From Symbiodinium natans (lineage: Eukaryota > Sar > Dinophyceae > Suessiales > Symbiodiniaceae), in contig CAJNDS010002147.1 of NCBI GenBank assembly GCA_905221605.1, positions 17,501 to 75,000 of the forward strand: 57,500 nucleotides of DNA. Reading direction: 5' to 3'. Position 1 is the stretch's first letter; the number at the start of each line of letters is the position of its first letter. The notes under the pieces are model-generated. The model was not told the origin of the DNA. It did not search any database and saw only the letters and a list, made by a program, of their open reading frames with translations. The translations under genes and the position numbers were made by a program. This document shows positions 10,915-19,876 of this stretch, piece after piece.

Positions 10915-11403
10915 CTCAGCCCGTGAACGTGGTTGTTGCTCCAGTCGCCGCCGCATAAACGTGGCAGGGGCGTGCCTTCGAATTTCCTGCCTCCCGACCT
11001 CCTGGAACAATTGCACTCCCGCCACGGTCCCGCATCCTCGGTAAGGGTTTAGGGGCTTCGGGTTCAGGATTTAGGGTTTAGGGTTTAGGGCTTAGGGCTT
11101 ACGGCTTTTGGGACTTGGGCCGGTGCTCCTGCGGGTGTCCTCGTGGATTTCCTGCTCAGGTATGTTGACCCAAAGCTGCCCTGCCAAACCTTACCTTTCA
11201 AAACACGACCTGGGCAGCCCAGTAACCATATTGCAATATTGGCACCCTGTTTGGGCCCGTCACTTCATTCGGGAACCTTGAGCCAAACAAAAGGGTAAAG
11301 GGTACCACCGGGCTACCGAGCGACGGCTCCTGATACCCTAAACCTTTTTGGACGATATTCGCGGGACCTTTTTTAAGGTTTAAGGTTCAGGGCTTAGGGT
11401 AGG

Positions 11404-11512
11404 GTGGGCTTACGATATGAGGGGGTACCTTCTTGGGGTGCTTGCTATAAGAAAATCCTACCATTTGGGGGGTCTAGCTTAGGGTTCCCTATCTCCGCAA
11501 ACCCCCTGTTGG
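11404..11512. mobile_element. HP3-family hairpin element
   Basis: GGGCTTACGATATGAGGGGG at the left and CTCCGCAAACCCCC at the right, with the interior AAATCCTACCATTTGGGGGG. Same family as 4188-4300. Confidence 0.55.
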
Positions 11513-11577
11513 TTCTGCCAAGAGAGTCGAAGCCCACCGCTGACAGCCGAGAAATCGGCGAGGCCTCTTCAGCGAGC

Positions 11578-11706
11578 CTACTTGGGAGGTTCATGGGGCA
11601 CTTAAAACCCAATTATAACTGCACTTCTAAACCCCCTAAGTCCCCTAAGTGGGTTATAAGTAGACTTATAAGTGGGGTTATAAGTACCCAGGAACCTCCA
11701 AGTAGA
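11578..11706. mobile_element. HP4-family inverted-repeat element
   Basis: Left CTACTTGGGAGGTTCATGGG pairs with right CCCAGGAACCTCCAAGTAG. Inner arms carry GGGTTATAAGTA and its inverse. A solo terminus of the family (GGAGGTTCATGGGTACTTAT) occurs at 11742. Confidence 0.65.
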
Positions 11707-12074
11707 CCTGCACCCCAAGCCCTAAACCCTGGGACCTTTTCCTGGAGGTTCATGGGTACTTATAAAGAAGCTTAGATGTAAACATGGTCCCGTTTGGGGT
11801 TGCTATTCCAAGGCGGCCGAGGGTAAGTGACTTATGGGCCATTCTCTAGACGATCGTCCCCTTTTGGGGGGGGCTCCCTGCTTTACTGTGGGAGCTCCAT
11901 TCTTACGCTGCACAGAAAATCCTAAACCCTAAACCCCAAACCACAAGCCCTAAACCCTAAACCCTAAGCCTTAATGTCAATAACCGGCCCAATTTGTGCA
12001 GCATCGCTGCGCCGCGCGGTGTGCGAGAACCCAGAGCCTAGACCTCGAATCCCACATTCGCTGCCGAAGTGCGG

Positions 12075-12448
12075 TTTAAGGTTTAGGGTTTAGGGTTTAG
12101 GGTTTAGGGTTTAGGGTTTAGGGTTTAGGGTTTAGGGTTTAGGGTTTAGGGTTTAGGGTAAGAGAAACAGAAACAAGTCTAAACGGGGTGCCTCTGGAGA
12201 GGAGGAAGGACTTGCCGGCCCAAACTCATCGAAAGCGATCGTCGTGCTTGCAGCATCGTCTTCCGCCCCCGTGAGGCCCGGTGGAGGACGAAACCTCGAC
12301 GCAGCCAGGTTTAGGGTTTAGGGTTTAGGGTTTAGGGTTTAGGGTTTAGGGTTTAGGGTTTAGGGTTTAGGGTTTAGGGTTTAGGGTTTAGGGTTTAGGG
12401 TTTTGGGGTTTAGGGTTTAGGGTTTAGGGTTTAGGGTTTAGGGGGGTA
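12075..12448 (+). repeat. Two TTTAGGG arrays around a segmental-repeat island
   Basis: Arrays at 12075-12160 and 12308-12448 flank the 12165-12312 island shared with 3690-3830 and 8120-8262. Confidence 0.95.
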
Positions 12449-12698
12449 ACCCCCTAGACGTCTTCTAGGGACCCCGTTCAAGCCCTGAAAATTCACAACC
12501 CTTCGGGCTTCGGGTCTGGAGGTTGGGTTCAAAACCCCAAAGACCCACAGGCTCATTCGAGCTGGGGATGGAAGGATGCGGTACCGACGTCTCTAGCCCT
12601 AAAACCCCAAGCCCTATACCCTAAACCCCAAACCGGAAATCCCAAACCCCCAAAAGGACCCTAGACCCTAGACCCCAAACCCTAAACCTAAAAACTCC

Positions 12699-12842
12699 AA
12701 GAAGCTGGCTTGGAAGCCAGGGAATCGGCAAGTTGGGTCCGCAGACTGTCTGGCACATCTGACCTGCCATGCGGCGGAGGCCTTCACAATAGCGGAGGCC
12801 GACAACAAAATTAGGGCTGACAAACAGACACGCTCCTTTTGA
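12699..12842 (+). CDS. Exon-like C-terminal ORF, unknown protein
   Basis: Forty-seven plus-strand codons, beginning KKLAWKPGNRQVGSADCLAH and containing CHAAEAFTIAEADNK, end at TGA 12840-12842. Composition and codon choice look coding and the other frames are broken. It would be the last exon of a plus-strand gene. The upstream part is hidden among the CCCTAAA-rich sequence at 12590-12690. No domain recognised. Confidence 0.45.
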   Translation, partial: KKLAWKPGNRQVGSADCLAHLTCHAAEAFTIAEADNKIRADKQTRSF

Positions 12843-13700
12843 GCCCTGTTTCTGCAGAAGAGCGCAGTTTAGGACTTTATGACTGAGCTGTGCTTTAAGC
12901 CCTTTGAAAACTAATCATGAATTGCGTTCCCTTATAAGGAAACAAGGGAAATTAAGAATCATCCCAAAGCACATCGGGTACCCAAACCCTGAACCGAAAC
13001 CCCAAACGCGAAGCCGCACGAGAGTCATACGAGGCTCTGACCGCTGACCACGCTGACCACTCTCTTCACACGGACGATTCCGACTCTCGGACGCTCAGGG
13101 GGGCTTACTTGGAGGCTCATGGTCAGGTTTCCAGGGCTTAGAAGACCTACAGGGCATGTATGGGTTTACAAGTATCCAAGAATGAAGTGAGCACGTATTG
13201 CTTTCAGGGTTTTGGGTTAGACTTATCCAACTGAGGTCAGCGCTAGCTGTCATCATAGTTCTCCTACATATGCCCCAAACTTGGTTGTTCATGAGAACTC
13301 AAAGGTAGGGTCATAAGTACCCTAAGTAATTAAGGTTAGAACCTTCTTCTAACCCTACCTGTATGTACCCCTAAACCCTAAACCCTAAACCCTAAACCCT
13401 AAACTACCCTAAACCCTAAACCCTACACCTAAACCCTAAACCATAAACCCTAAACCCGAACCCAAAACCCTAAACCCTTAACCCGTAACCCTACTCATAC
13501 GTACCAACTACTTAGACCCCACCCCGGTGGCATTTGGCTTCTTTTTGGCGTCGGGGCCTGGGGGGGGGGGGGGGCCGACTGGCACTGTTTACCCCTCAGC
13601 CCTTAGGATGACTCTGTTCAGGGTTTAGGGTTTAGGGTTTAGGGTTTAAGGTTTAGGGTTCAGGGTTTAGGGTGTAGGGTTTAGGGTTCAGGGTTTAGGG
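12843..13700. other. No supported gene; arrays and unique sequence
   Basis: CCCTAAA-type repeats with many variants lie at 13370-13490, a G-run at 13560-13575, and TTTAGGG at 13618-13700. Near 13095-13350 there are solo HP4 termini (ACTTGGAGGCTCATGG and its inverse). Confidence 0.6.
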
Positions 13701-13708
13701 TTTTAGGG

Positions 13709-13809
13709 TTGGATGTTCCCCCTGACACTAACAGTCCTTCACAGGGATTATAGTGCCCCGTATGAAAATCCCGATGAAGGACTCTTAGACACAAGAGGGA
13801 ACATCCCAA
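13709..13809. mobile_element. HP1-family hairpin element
   Basis: It runs from TTGGATGTTCCCCCTGACAC to GAGGGAACATCCCAA, with AACAGTCCTTCA and TGAAGGACTCTT as inner arms. The flanks TTTTAGGG and CTGGAACC do not match, so the duplication is lost or one end is rearranged. Confidence 0.65.
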
Positions 13810-14507
13810 CTGGAACCATCAAAGGCGTCCCAGCAAAATGGGTTCCTCAACCTGCGCCGGAGCTCCGTTGCCGTTCATCGCATGGGCGGGGAATAATGGG
13901 AAATGTTCCCTCAATCAGAAGAAGGATCCGACCCAAGTATGGGTGTTTCCGAAACTTGGAGTACCCCCCCTCCCCTTTTCTACCCCAAAATAGGGTAGAA
14001 CCCCCGTAGGAACAGGATTTTGGGAAACCCCCTCATGGCTGAAGGTAGGTTCATGACGGTTTTTGAGGCTCTCAAAACATCCTCCCATGCAGGACCTAAA
14101 CCCCAAACCCCACACACCCCAAACCCCAAACCCCAAACCCCAAACCCTATAGACCCTAAACCCTATAGGTTTTGGGTTTTTGTCCGGGAAACGCCTCTTC
14201 AGCATCAAACAGCCGTTGCCCCCACGTGCGTTCACCGATGGGGAGGGCCGAAACGAGCCTGCGGGACACAGCTGTACACTGCGGCTGCTTTCCAAAGAGC
14301 CCAAACCCTAAACCCTTAACCCTAAACCCCAAACCCTAAACCCCAAACGCCTTTTCTACCGTAGTAAACACAACTCCACAACAATTGAGGACGTATTCCT
14401 GTAGAAGTTCATCATAAAATATACACAAAATGTTGGGGTACATAAATATACACTTTCGAACTGACTACACAGTCATGTTTTCGTATGTATTCATCTAACT
14501 GCTTGTG

Positions 14508-14512
<5 letters not shown>

Positions 14513-14539
<27 letters not shown>

Positions 14540-15394
14540 TATATATATATATATACATATATGTATATATACATATACTTTTGTATATATATATATATAT
14601 ATATATAAATGGTGGGTACCCCCCCCCCCCCCCAAAGATCCACCCTTGTTTCCCCTTTTTTTCCCCTCTGTTGATGTGTTGTTGCTGTGTTGTTGATGTG
14701 CTAGTTTACTTTTCCTATGCTTTAATAGCCATACACATGAGAATAAACGACACACGACACCATTACATGAATTGACTTGACCGAGGCCACGCGAATTTAA
14801 ACCGCATTTCAAAATTTAAGTTAAATGCGGACACGACCCTGTGGATTTAAAACTGCATTTAAAGACTTAAGTTAAATGCAGAGCACCCCCAGGAACCAAG
14901 AACCAAGAACCAAGATGCTCAAGACGCTTGATTCTGGAATCTTGGTTCCTGGGCTGGGCTGCATTTAAAACTGCATTTAGACATTTAAGTTAAATGCAGA
15001 CCAGCCCAGGAACCAAGAACCAAGAACCAAGATGCCCAGGACTCTTGATTCTTGGTTCTTGGCTCCCGGGGGTGGTCTGCATTTAACATAAACTTGTAAA
15101 TGCAGTTTTACCCTCACGAGCTTAGCCCTATAGGGTTTAAACCCTATAGGCTTAAGGTTTAAGCAATACCTAGGAGTAGAACCTTATAACCCTGTGAGTG
15201 CGGCAGTTCAACCTAAGCCCATTTAGGTTCATATAAGGTTTAGGCATTTTACCTTTGCCCTAAACTCTTTGGGGTTTGAACTCGTCAGGAGGAACGAGAA
15301 AACATGCTACGGGAACTGTGTTGTCTATTGAAAGTCTCTAAAACGGCGGATCTTTAGGGGGAGGGGTGTAGCATATATATATATATATATATAT
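14513..15394. mobile_element. TIR element T2 with (TA)n/poly-C ends and AT-rich interior
   Basis: The left end is a TA run followed by GGGTACC, a C-run and AAAGATCCACC. The right end, inverted, is a TA run, GCTACACCCCTCCCCCT and AAAGATCCGCC. The interior holds three related ~120 bp units containing TTTAAGTTAAATGC and repeated AAGAACC motifs, arranged as nested palindromes (14800-15110). The composition is markedly more AT-rich than the flanks. No transposase ORF. It is non-autonomous and related in its ends to T1 at 41602. Confidence 0.6.
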
Positions 15395-15643
15395 AAACAC
15401 GTTCTACTTATTTGTTCGCGTATCTACACAATTGCCTATTCCTTAGTGTCCTTCACGTCCTTGATGTCCTTAATGTCCTGATGTTCTGATGCTCCTGAAC
15501 TTCCTTCCTCTATGGATTTTGAGCTCCTTGGGCTCGATATTATGGGCCGATGCCGGCAACGAGTCACCACTTGGGAGGTCCAGGTTGCACATCCGAGCCC
15601 GAACTTCGAAAGCAGCCCGCGGCAGGCAACGAAGGTTTCGAGC

Positions 15644-15744
15644 TTAGGATCTTCCCCCTTAGACAACAGTCCTTTTAATGGGGCCAAACATAGATATACG
15701 ATAATCCCTACTAAGGACTGTCAGTATAAGGGGGAACATCCCGG
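15644..15744. mobile_element. HP1-family hairpin element with 8 bp duplication
   Basis: It runs from TTAGGATCTTCCCCC to GGGGGAACATCCCGG with inner arms ACAGTCCTT and AAGGACTGT. The flanks TTTCGAGC (15636-15643) and TTTAGAGC (15745-15752) agree at 7 of 8 bases. Confidence 0.7.
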
Positions 15745-15787
15745 TTTAGAGCCTAAAGTTTAGGGTGGGGGTTGAGAGGGTTTAGGG

Positions 15788-15915
15788 GTCTGGGAAGTAG
15801 GTCTCCCAAAAGTCCGACAGCGGTCAAAGCAGCACGACCCATCGAGTTCTCGGGAACCGCGGCAGTGAAGCCATCGAGGTCATGGACCCACGGCCGCTTC
15901 AAAATCCGGCTGCCG
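15788..15915 (-). CDS. Exon-like island, unknown protein
   Basis: The minus-strand frame contains RPWVHDLDGFTAAVPENSMG followed by RAALTAVGLLGDL. It is bounded by a stop upstream (near 15920) and by lower-complexity sequence downstream. The plus strand is also open here (15772-15966), so the strand choice is uncertain. No domain recognised. Confidence 0.3.
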
Positions 15916-16354
15916 GGGTGTCAACGAAGCCACTGGGTTCGTGCGGACGGGTTTGTGCGTAGTTAGGGTCAGTATTCTTAAGGTTTAACGTTTTTAGAGT
16001 GGGGTTCTGAGTATAAGAAAAGGAACTTGAAGCAAACCCCAGATGATGCTCCATCGCTTCTGCAAACTCGACACACATGCCACAAAAAAAATCCTAAGCG
16101 CCGCACTCGGCAAACCGGGCAATCTGAGGTGCACCACCCTTGCACAAGCCCAAAACTGCACCCTTACACCCTAAACCCTAAACCCTAAACCCGCAACCCT
16201 AAACCCTAAACCCTGACTTCCCCCAGATCATACCAACAATAGGGGTCGTCAAGAAAAGAGACTTAGTTGCATTTTTCAGCACGTGAGAAATGTCCGATGT
16301 TAAGGCTGCTTGTCTAGCCCCAGTGGTCCATCATTGACACCACCTCAGCGTGTG

Positions 16355-16672
16355 TTAAAACAGAGTTGTGCAGCCATATTTCCTCGACGGGTCTGAGCCT
16401 TCTTGGCACTTGCTGGAGATCACACTGAGCTGTTCAGCTTCACGGACCTCCCATGACGCTTTTTGGGATGTAGGTGGAACTCCTGCCACCTGCACAGGTT
16501 CTTTCTGTAGTGGTTCCTCAGCAAAAAGCCCCCAAGAAGCGGAGAGCCCCGTGTCCCACAAGCAGTGAAGATGCATGATTATGGCAGGGTTCCTGATATG
16601 GGTACTTCCCAAAAAAGGGGTACCTCTGCTATACCCCAAATAGAACAGAATCCCCTTTAAGGGACGGCCCAA
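16355..16672 (-). CDS. Exon-like ORF, unknown protein
   Basis: The 105-codon minus-strand ORF is most protein-like from about 16570 down to 16360. It includes LWDTGLSASWGLFAEEPLQK, EPVQVAGVPPTSQKASWEV and REAEQLSVISSKCQEGSDPS, acidic and helix-friendly, ending at a stop at 16355. The first 30 codons resemble repeat sequence and may be intron. No domain recognised. It lies in the region where minus-strand islands dominate. Confidence 0.4.
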   Translation of the reverse strand: MGRPLKGILFYLGYSRGTPFLGSTHIRNPAIIMHLHCLWDTGLSASWGLFAEEPLQKEPVQVAGVPPTSQKASWEVREAEQLSVISSKCQEGSDPSRKYGCTTLF

Positions 16673-16809
16673 AAAAGAGTACTATTAAGAACTTAGCTTT
16701 TTTCTTCCTTATTTGAGTTTAAGTCCCCTAAAGATGTCAAATGTTACCCCACTATGACATTGGTTCTGTCGAAAGCATACTTCCTGGGCTCTCCGAGCCG
16801 GGGACCCTA

Positions 16810-17215
16810 AACCCCAAAACCCTGAACCCTGAACCCTAAACCCTAAACCCTAAACCCTAAACCCTAAACCCTAAACCCTAAACCCTAAACCCTAAACCCT
16901 ACCTATAGTAAAGGCTGTCAGAGGCTCTCCGAGCCAGGGGACCCTAATTTCAGAGCGACCGCGGGCGCCCGCGGCCGCTCCGCACTTCACCACTTGCGGC
17001 AGGGGGCGCAGCAAAGCAGGCCGCGCACCCAATCCTGCGGCAGCTGAGGGTTTAGGGCTTAGGGCTTAGGGTTTGGGGTTTGGGGTTTAGGGTTTAGGGT
17101 TTAGGGTTTAGGGTTTAGGGTTTAGGGTTTAGGGTTTAGGGTTTAGGGTTTAGGGTTTAGGGTTTAGGGGTTTAGGGGTTTAGGGTTTAGGGTTTAGGGG
17201 TGCAGGGCTTAGCAG
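16810..17215. repeat. CCCTAAA array then TTTAGGG array around an island
   Basis: The C-rich array at 16810-16902 and the G-rich array at 17042-17215 have opposite orientation. The 16903-17040 island between them contains GC-rich unique sequence with no supported frame. Confidence 0.9.
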
Positions 17216-17428
17216 TTCTGTGGCTTACCCAAAGGCTCCAATGTGGTTCCTTTTTTGAGTTAGTTGTATGGGATTTTCGTATGCGACCCCAAAAAAGGTA
17301 CTACATAGGAGCCTTTGGGTAGGGTTAGGGATCAGAGTCTATAGGGTTTAGGTCTCAGGGCTTATAAGGCTCAGGTTTTCACCTGTCTTCCCTGTGGGCG
17401 AAGAGTCTGTGCTAGCGGGGCTCTTGCA

Positions 17429-17890
17429 GTGGACGGCACGCAGCAACTGCGTGCCTTCGGCTCGCTTAATCCCCTCCCCTTATATTCGCCTCGGCTTCCT
17501 GCCGAGAAGCGTCTGGAACAAGCAGACCCGGATCGGGCCTCCTTCCCCCTAACCCAACCCTTCCCCCCATGCTTGACGCCACCCCCCCCCCCCCCCCGCC
17601 CTGTGGGACCCCCCCCAATCGCTTGGAGGAGCTGCAAACCGATGCCGTGGAGGGTCCCGTCTGTCGGTGGCTCCTACAGGGAAAGTGCCTCAAAACCCCC
17701 TCTCAGCCCCCCCACCCTCCCACCCCCCCCCCCACCCCCCCCCCCCCCCCACCCCCCCCCCCCCACCCCCCCCCCCCCACCCCCCCCCCTCTTAACCCTT
17801 CCTTGTTTTGTGAAACCCTCTTTCCTCCTTTCCTGCCTGGGGCCGGCCCGGCTGCCGAGGCGGCGCGCGCAAGCGTTTACAATTAACTTT
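17429..17890 (+). CDS. Exon-like region, proline-rich protein interrupted by long C-runs
   Basis: On the plus strand DGTQQLRAFGSLNPLPLYSP and RLPAEKRLEQADPDRASFPL lead into poly-Pro. After a C-run the frame continues as NRLEELQTDAVEGPVCRWLL and QGKCLKTPSQPP, then a ~90 bp C-rich tract (17700-17790). A short tail GAGPAAEAARASVYN ends at a stop near 17886. The C-x-W-x-x-Q-G-x-C spacing resembles the start of a CCCH finger, but His is not visible. Homopolymer length decides the frame, so this is either a polymorphic gene or a decaying one. Confidence 0.4.
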
Positions 17891-18103
17891 AGGGTTTAGG
17901 GTTTAGGGTTTAGGGTTTAGGGTGTAGGGTGTAGGGTGTAGGGTGTAGGGTTTAGGCTTCTCCACACAGGGAACGGGCGCTTAGGCCCACACCACAAGAG
18001 GGCACCTAAATCAAATCAGACCCCAAAAAAGTTTAGGGTTTAGGGTGTAGGGCTTTGGGTTGAGGGTTTAGGGTTGAGGGCTTAGGGTTTAGGGTTTGGG
18101 GAA

Positions 18104-18223
18104 TCACTGTGCCTGCACTTTCTGCCGGTGTCGGGCGAAGGCGATGGCGGCCAGGATGATACCCACCCCCTCGAGGCCGATAATTGCGAAGGTGGTGAGG
18201 TACTGCCTTGGCTTCCGGGGGCT
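18104..18223 (-). CDS. Exon-like island, C-terminal transmembrane segment with stop
   Basis: On the minus strand PRKPRQYLTTFAIIGLEGVG, IILAAIAFARHRQKV and QAQ are followed by TGA (18104-18106). A ~20-residue hydrophobic helix is followed by a basic tail, typical of the last membrane helix of an integral membrane protein with the tail in the cytosol. Flanked by telomere-like repeats on both sides. If the minus-strand islands to the right belong to one gene, this would be its last exon. Confidence 0.5.
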   Translation of the reverse strand, partial: SPRKPRQYLTTFAIIGLEGVGIILAAIAFARHRQKVQAQ

Positions 18224-18254
18224 TAGGGTTTGGAGCTTAGGCTCCAAAATCATA

Positions 18255-18575
18255 GGGTTTAGGGTTTAGGGTTTAGGGTTTAGGGTAATAGGGGGGAGTA
18301 TAATCCCTATTAAGGACAGGGGGTCCTGGCTACTGTTACCCCAAAAGCTAACCTGGGAAGTGCCCCCCTTGTACTAACAGTCCTTGATTGGTATTATCGT
18401 ACCCCCTATTCTAGCCCCTTTTAAGGACTGTCGTTTTGGGTTTAGGGTTTAGGGTTTAGGGCTTAGGGCTTAGGGTTTAGGGTTCAGGGTTCAGGGTTCA
18501 GGGTTCAGGGTTCAGGGTTGAGGGTTGAGGGTTTAGGGTTTAGGGTTTAGGGTTTAGGGTTTAGGGTTTAGGGTT
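18255..18575. repeat. Telomere-like arrays surrounding HP1 fragments
   Basis: TTTAGGG lies at 18255-18288 and 18437-18575, the latter including blocks of TTCAGGG and TTGAGGG. The HP1-related sequence at 18286-18436 sits between them. Confidence 0.9.
18353..18436. mobile_element. Truncated HP1 element, with an inverted HP1 fragment just left
   Basis: CTGGGAAGTGCCCCCCTTGT and ACTAACAGTCCTTGATTGGT start a copy whose right end breaks off after AAGGACTGTCG. At 18286-18320 a piece of the interior (GTATAATCCCTATTAAGGAC) lies in the opposite orientation. Confidence 0.6.
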
Positions 18576-18715
18576 CCCAACCTAAGCCCGAAATCCAATT
18601 CAGCCTCAGCCCATGGCTGCATCCAAGGCACACTTCGCGCGAGCCGAAATTCAGGGCGCTGGACACCTTCAACCATGGGCAGGCTATCACAGAGGCTTGT
18701 GGTTCAGGTTTCAGG

Positions 18716-18817
18716 TTGGGATGTTCCCCCTTATACTAACAGTCCTCAACAGGGATCTATAATGGAGGGTACCTTTATCGCTATTCAGGACTGTTAGTAT
18801 AGGGGGGAACATGCCAA
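18716..18817. mobile_element. HP1-family hairpin element, best copy, perfect 8 bp duplication
   Basis: Left TTGGGATGTTCCCCCTTATA and the complement of the right end TTGGCATGTTCCCCCCTATA continue as CTAACAGTCCT in both arms. About 31 bp pair with few mismatches. GTTTCAGG is found exactly at 18708-18715 and 18818-18825, a perfect 8 bp target-site duplication. Confidence 0.85.
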
Positions 18818-19017
18818 GTTTCAGGTTTAAGGTCTATCTCCAGGGTTTCTGTACGGCTCCGGGTGTCGGCTTTAGGCAGACCCTCACGCCCTGAACCTGA
18901 CATCCCTACGCCCTGAGTCAACAAAAACCTCAACTGGAGGGAACGATGTTTCCGACACGGCTTAGGTGGCCTAGTCAAAATGCAAGTTTTAGGCGGCTTT
19001 AGCTAGCAACTCAGTCT

Positions 19018-19195
19018 AAACCCCTAAACCCCTAAACCCCTAAACCCCTAAACCCCTAAACCCCTAAACCCCTAAACCCCTAAACCCCTAAACCCCTAAA
19101 CCCCAAAACCCCTAAACCCCTAAACCCCTAAACCCCTAAACCCCTAAACCCCTAAACCCTAAACCCCTAAACCCCAAACCCCAAACCCTAAACCT
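19018..19195 (-). repeat. CCCCTAAA octamer array
   Basis: About 20 units of an 8-mer instead of the heptamer. It is a locally fixed length variant next to ordinary CCCTAAA arrays (19316-19380, 19636-19745). Confidence 0.95.
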
Positions 19196-19635
19196 TAGGG
19201 TTCAAGGGACTCTTGGCAACCATCGTTCTGAGGGTGGAGAGGGCCGATACCGTCAGCTGTGCGCCGCAGCATCACCCGCGACCACTGAAGGCACTGTAGT
19301 AGCTGGGCACAGCCCTAAACCCTAAACCCTAAACCCTAAACCCTAAACCCTAAACCCTAAACCCTAAACCGTAACCCTAAGGCCTAAACCCTAAACCCTC
19401 AACCGTAAATACTCTGCAGGATTCTCTGCGGGATTCGCCGGCCCCGCGGTGTCTCTGCTACTCTGCGAGATTCTTTTGCGGGTGGGTGGGCACTTCAGGG
19501 AAACAGTCTCTGCGAGATTCTTTGCGGGATTGTCTGGGTTGGGAGACTGGGTGGTGGCAAAATCACCTCCGCAGAGATTGACAGGCACATAAAGACCCCC
19601 AGAACCCTTCAACCCAAGAACCCCAAGCCTGAACC

Positions 19636-19745
19636 CTGAACCCTAAACCCTAAACCCTAAACCCTAAACCCTAAACCCTAAACCCTAAACCCTAAACCCT
19701 AAACCCTAAACCCTAAACCCTAAACCCTAAACCCTAAACCCTAAC
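19636..19745 (-). repeat. CCCTAAA array
   Basis: About 15 perfect heptamers lie left of an exon-like island and the TTTGGGG array. Confidence 0.95.
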
Positions 19746-19774
19746 CCTAAACCCTAAACCCGAAACCCTAAGCC

Positions 19775-19876
19775 CTCTCCCGAGCGACAAGAAGGCGCAT
19801 CTCGCCTCGAAGCCGATCTTCCAGGCCACCACGAAAGCAGCGAGTGCTCCCATCACCATCGGCAGAGTCCTCTGAG
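19775..19876 (-). CDS. Exon-like island, hydrophobic segment
   Basis: After CTCAG (possible acceptor) the minus strand reads RTLPMVMGALAAFVVAWKIG then FEARCAFLSLG. It has one membrane-helix-like stretch with charged flanks. Telomere-like repeats abut both sides: TTTGGGG upstream and CCCTAAA downstream. Unknown protein. Confidence 0.45.

Larger units (their letters stand above)
10147..12312. repeat. Copy 3 of the ~4 kb segmental repeat
   Basis: Collinear landmarks lie at 10147-10240, 10447-10640, 11118-11200, 11512-11580 and 12165-12312. This copy holds an HP2 insertion (10824-10914), an HP3 element (11404) and an HP4 element (11578) absent from the matching places in copies 1 and 2. These insertions therefore postdate the duplications. 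Confidence 0.75.
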
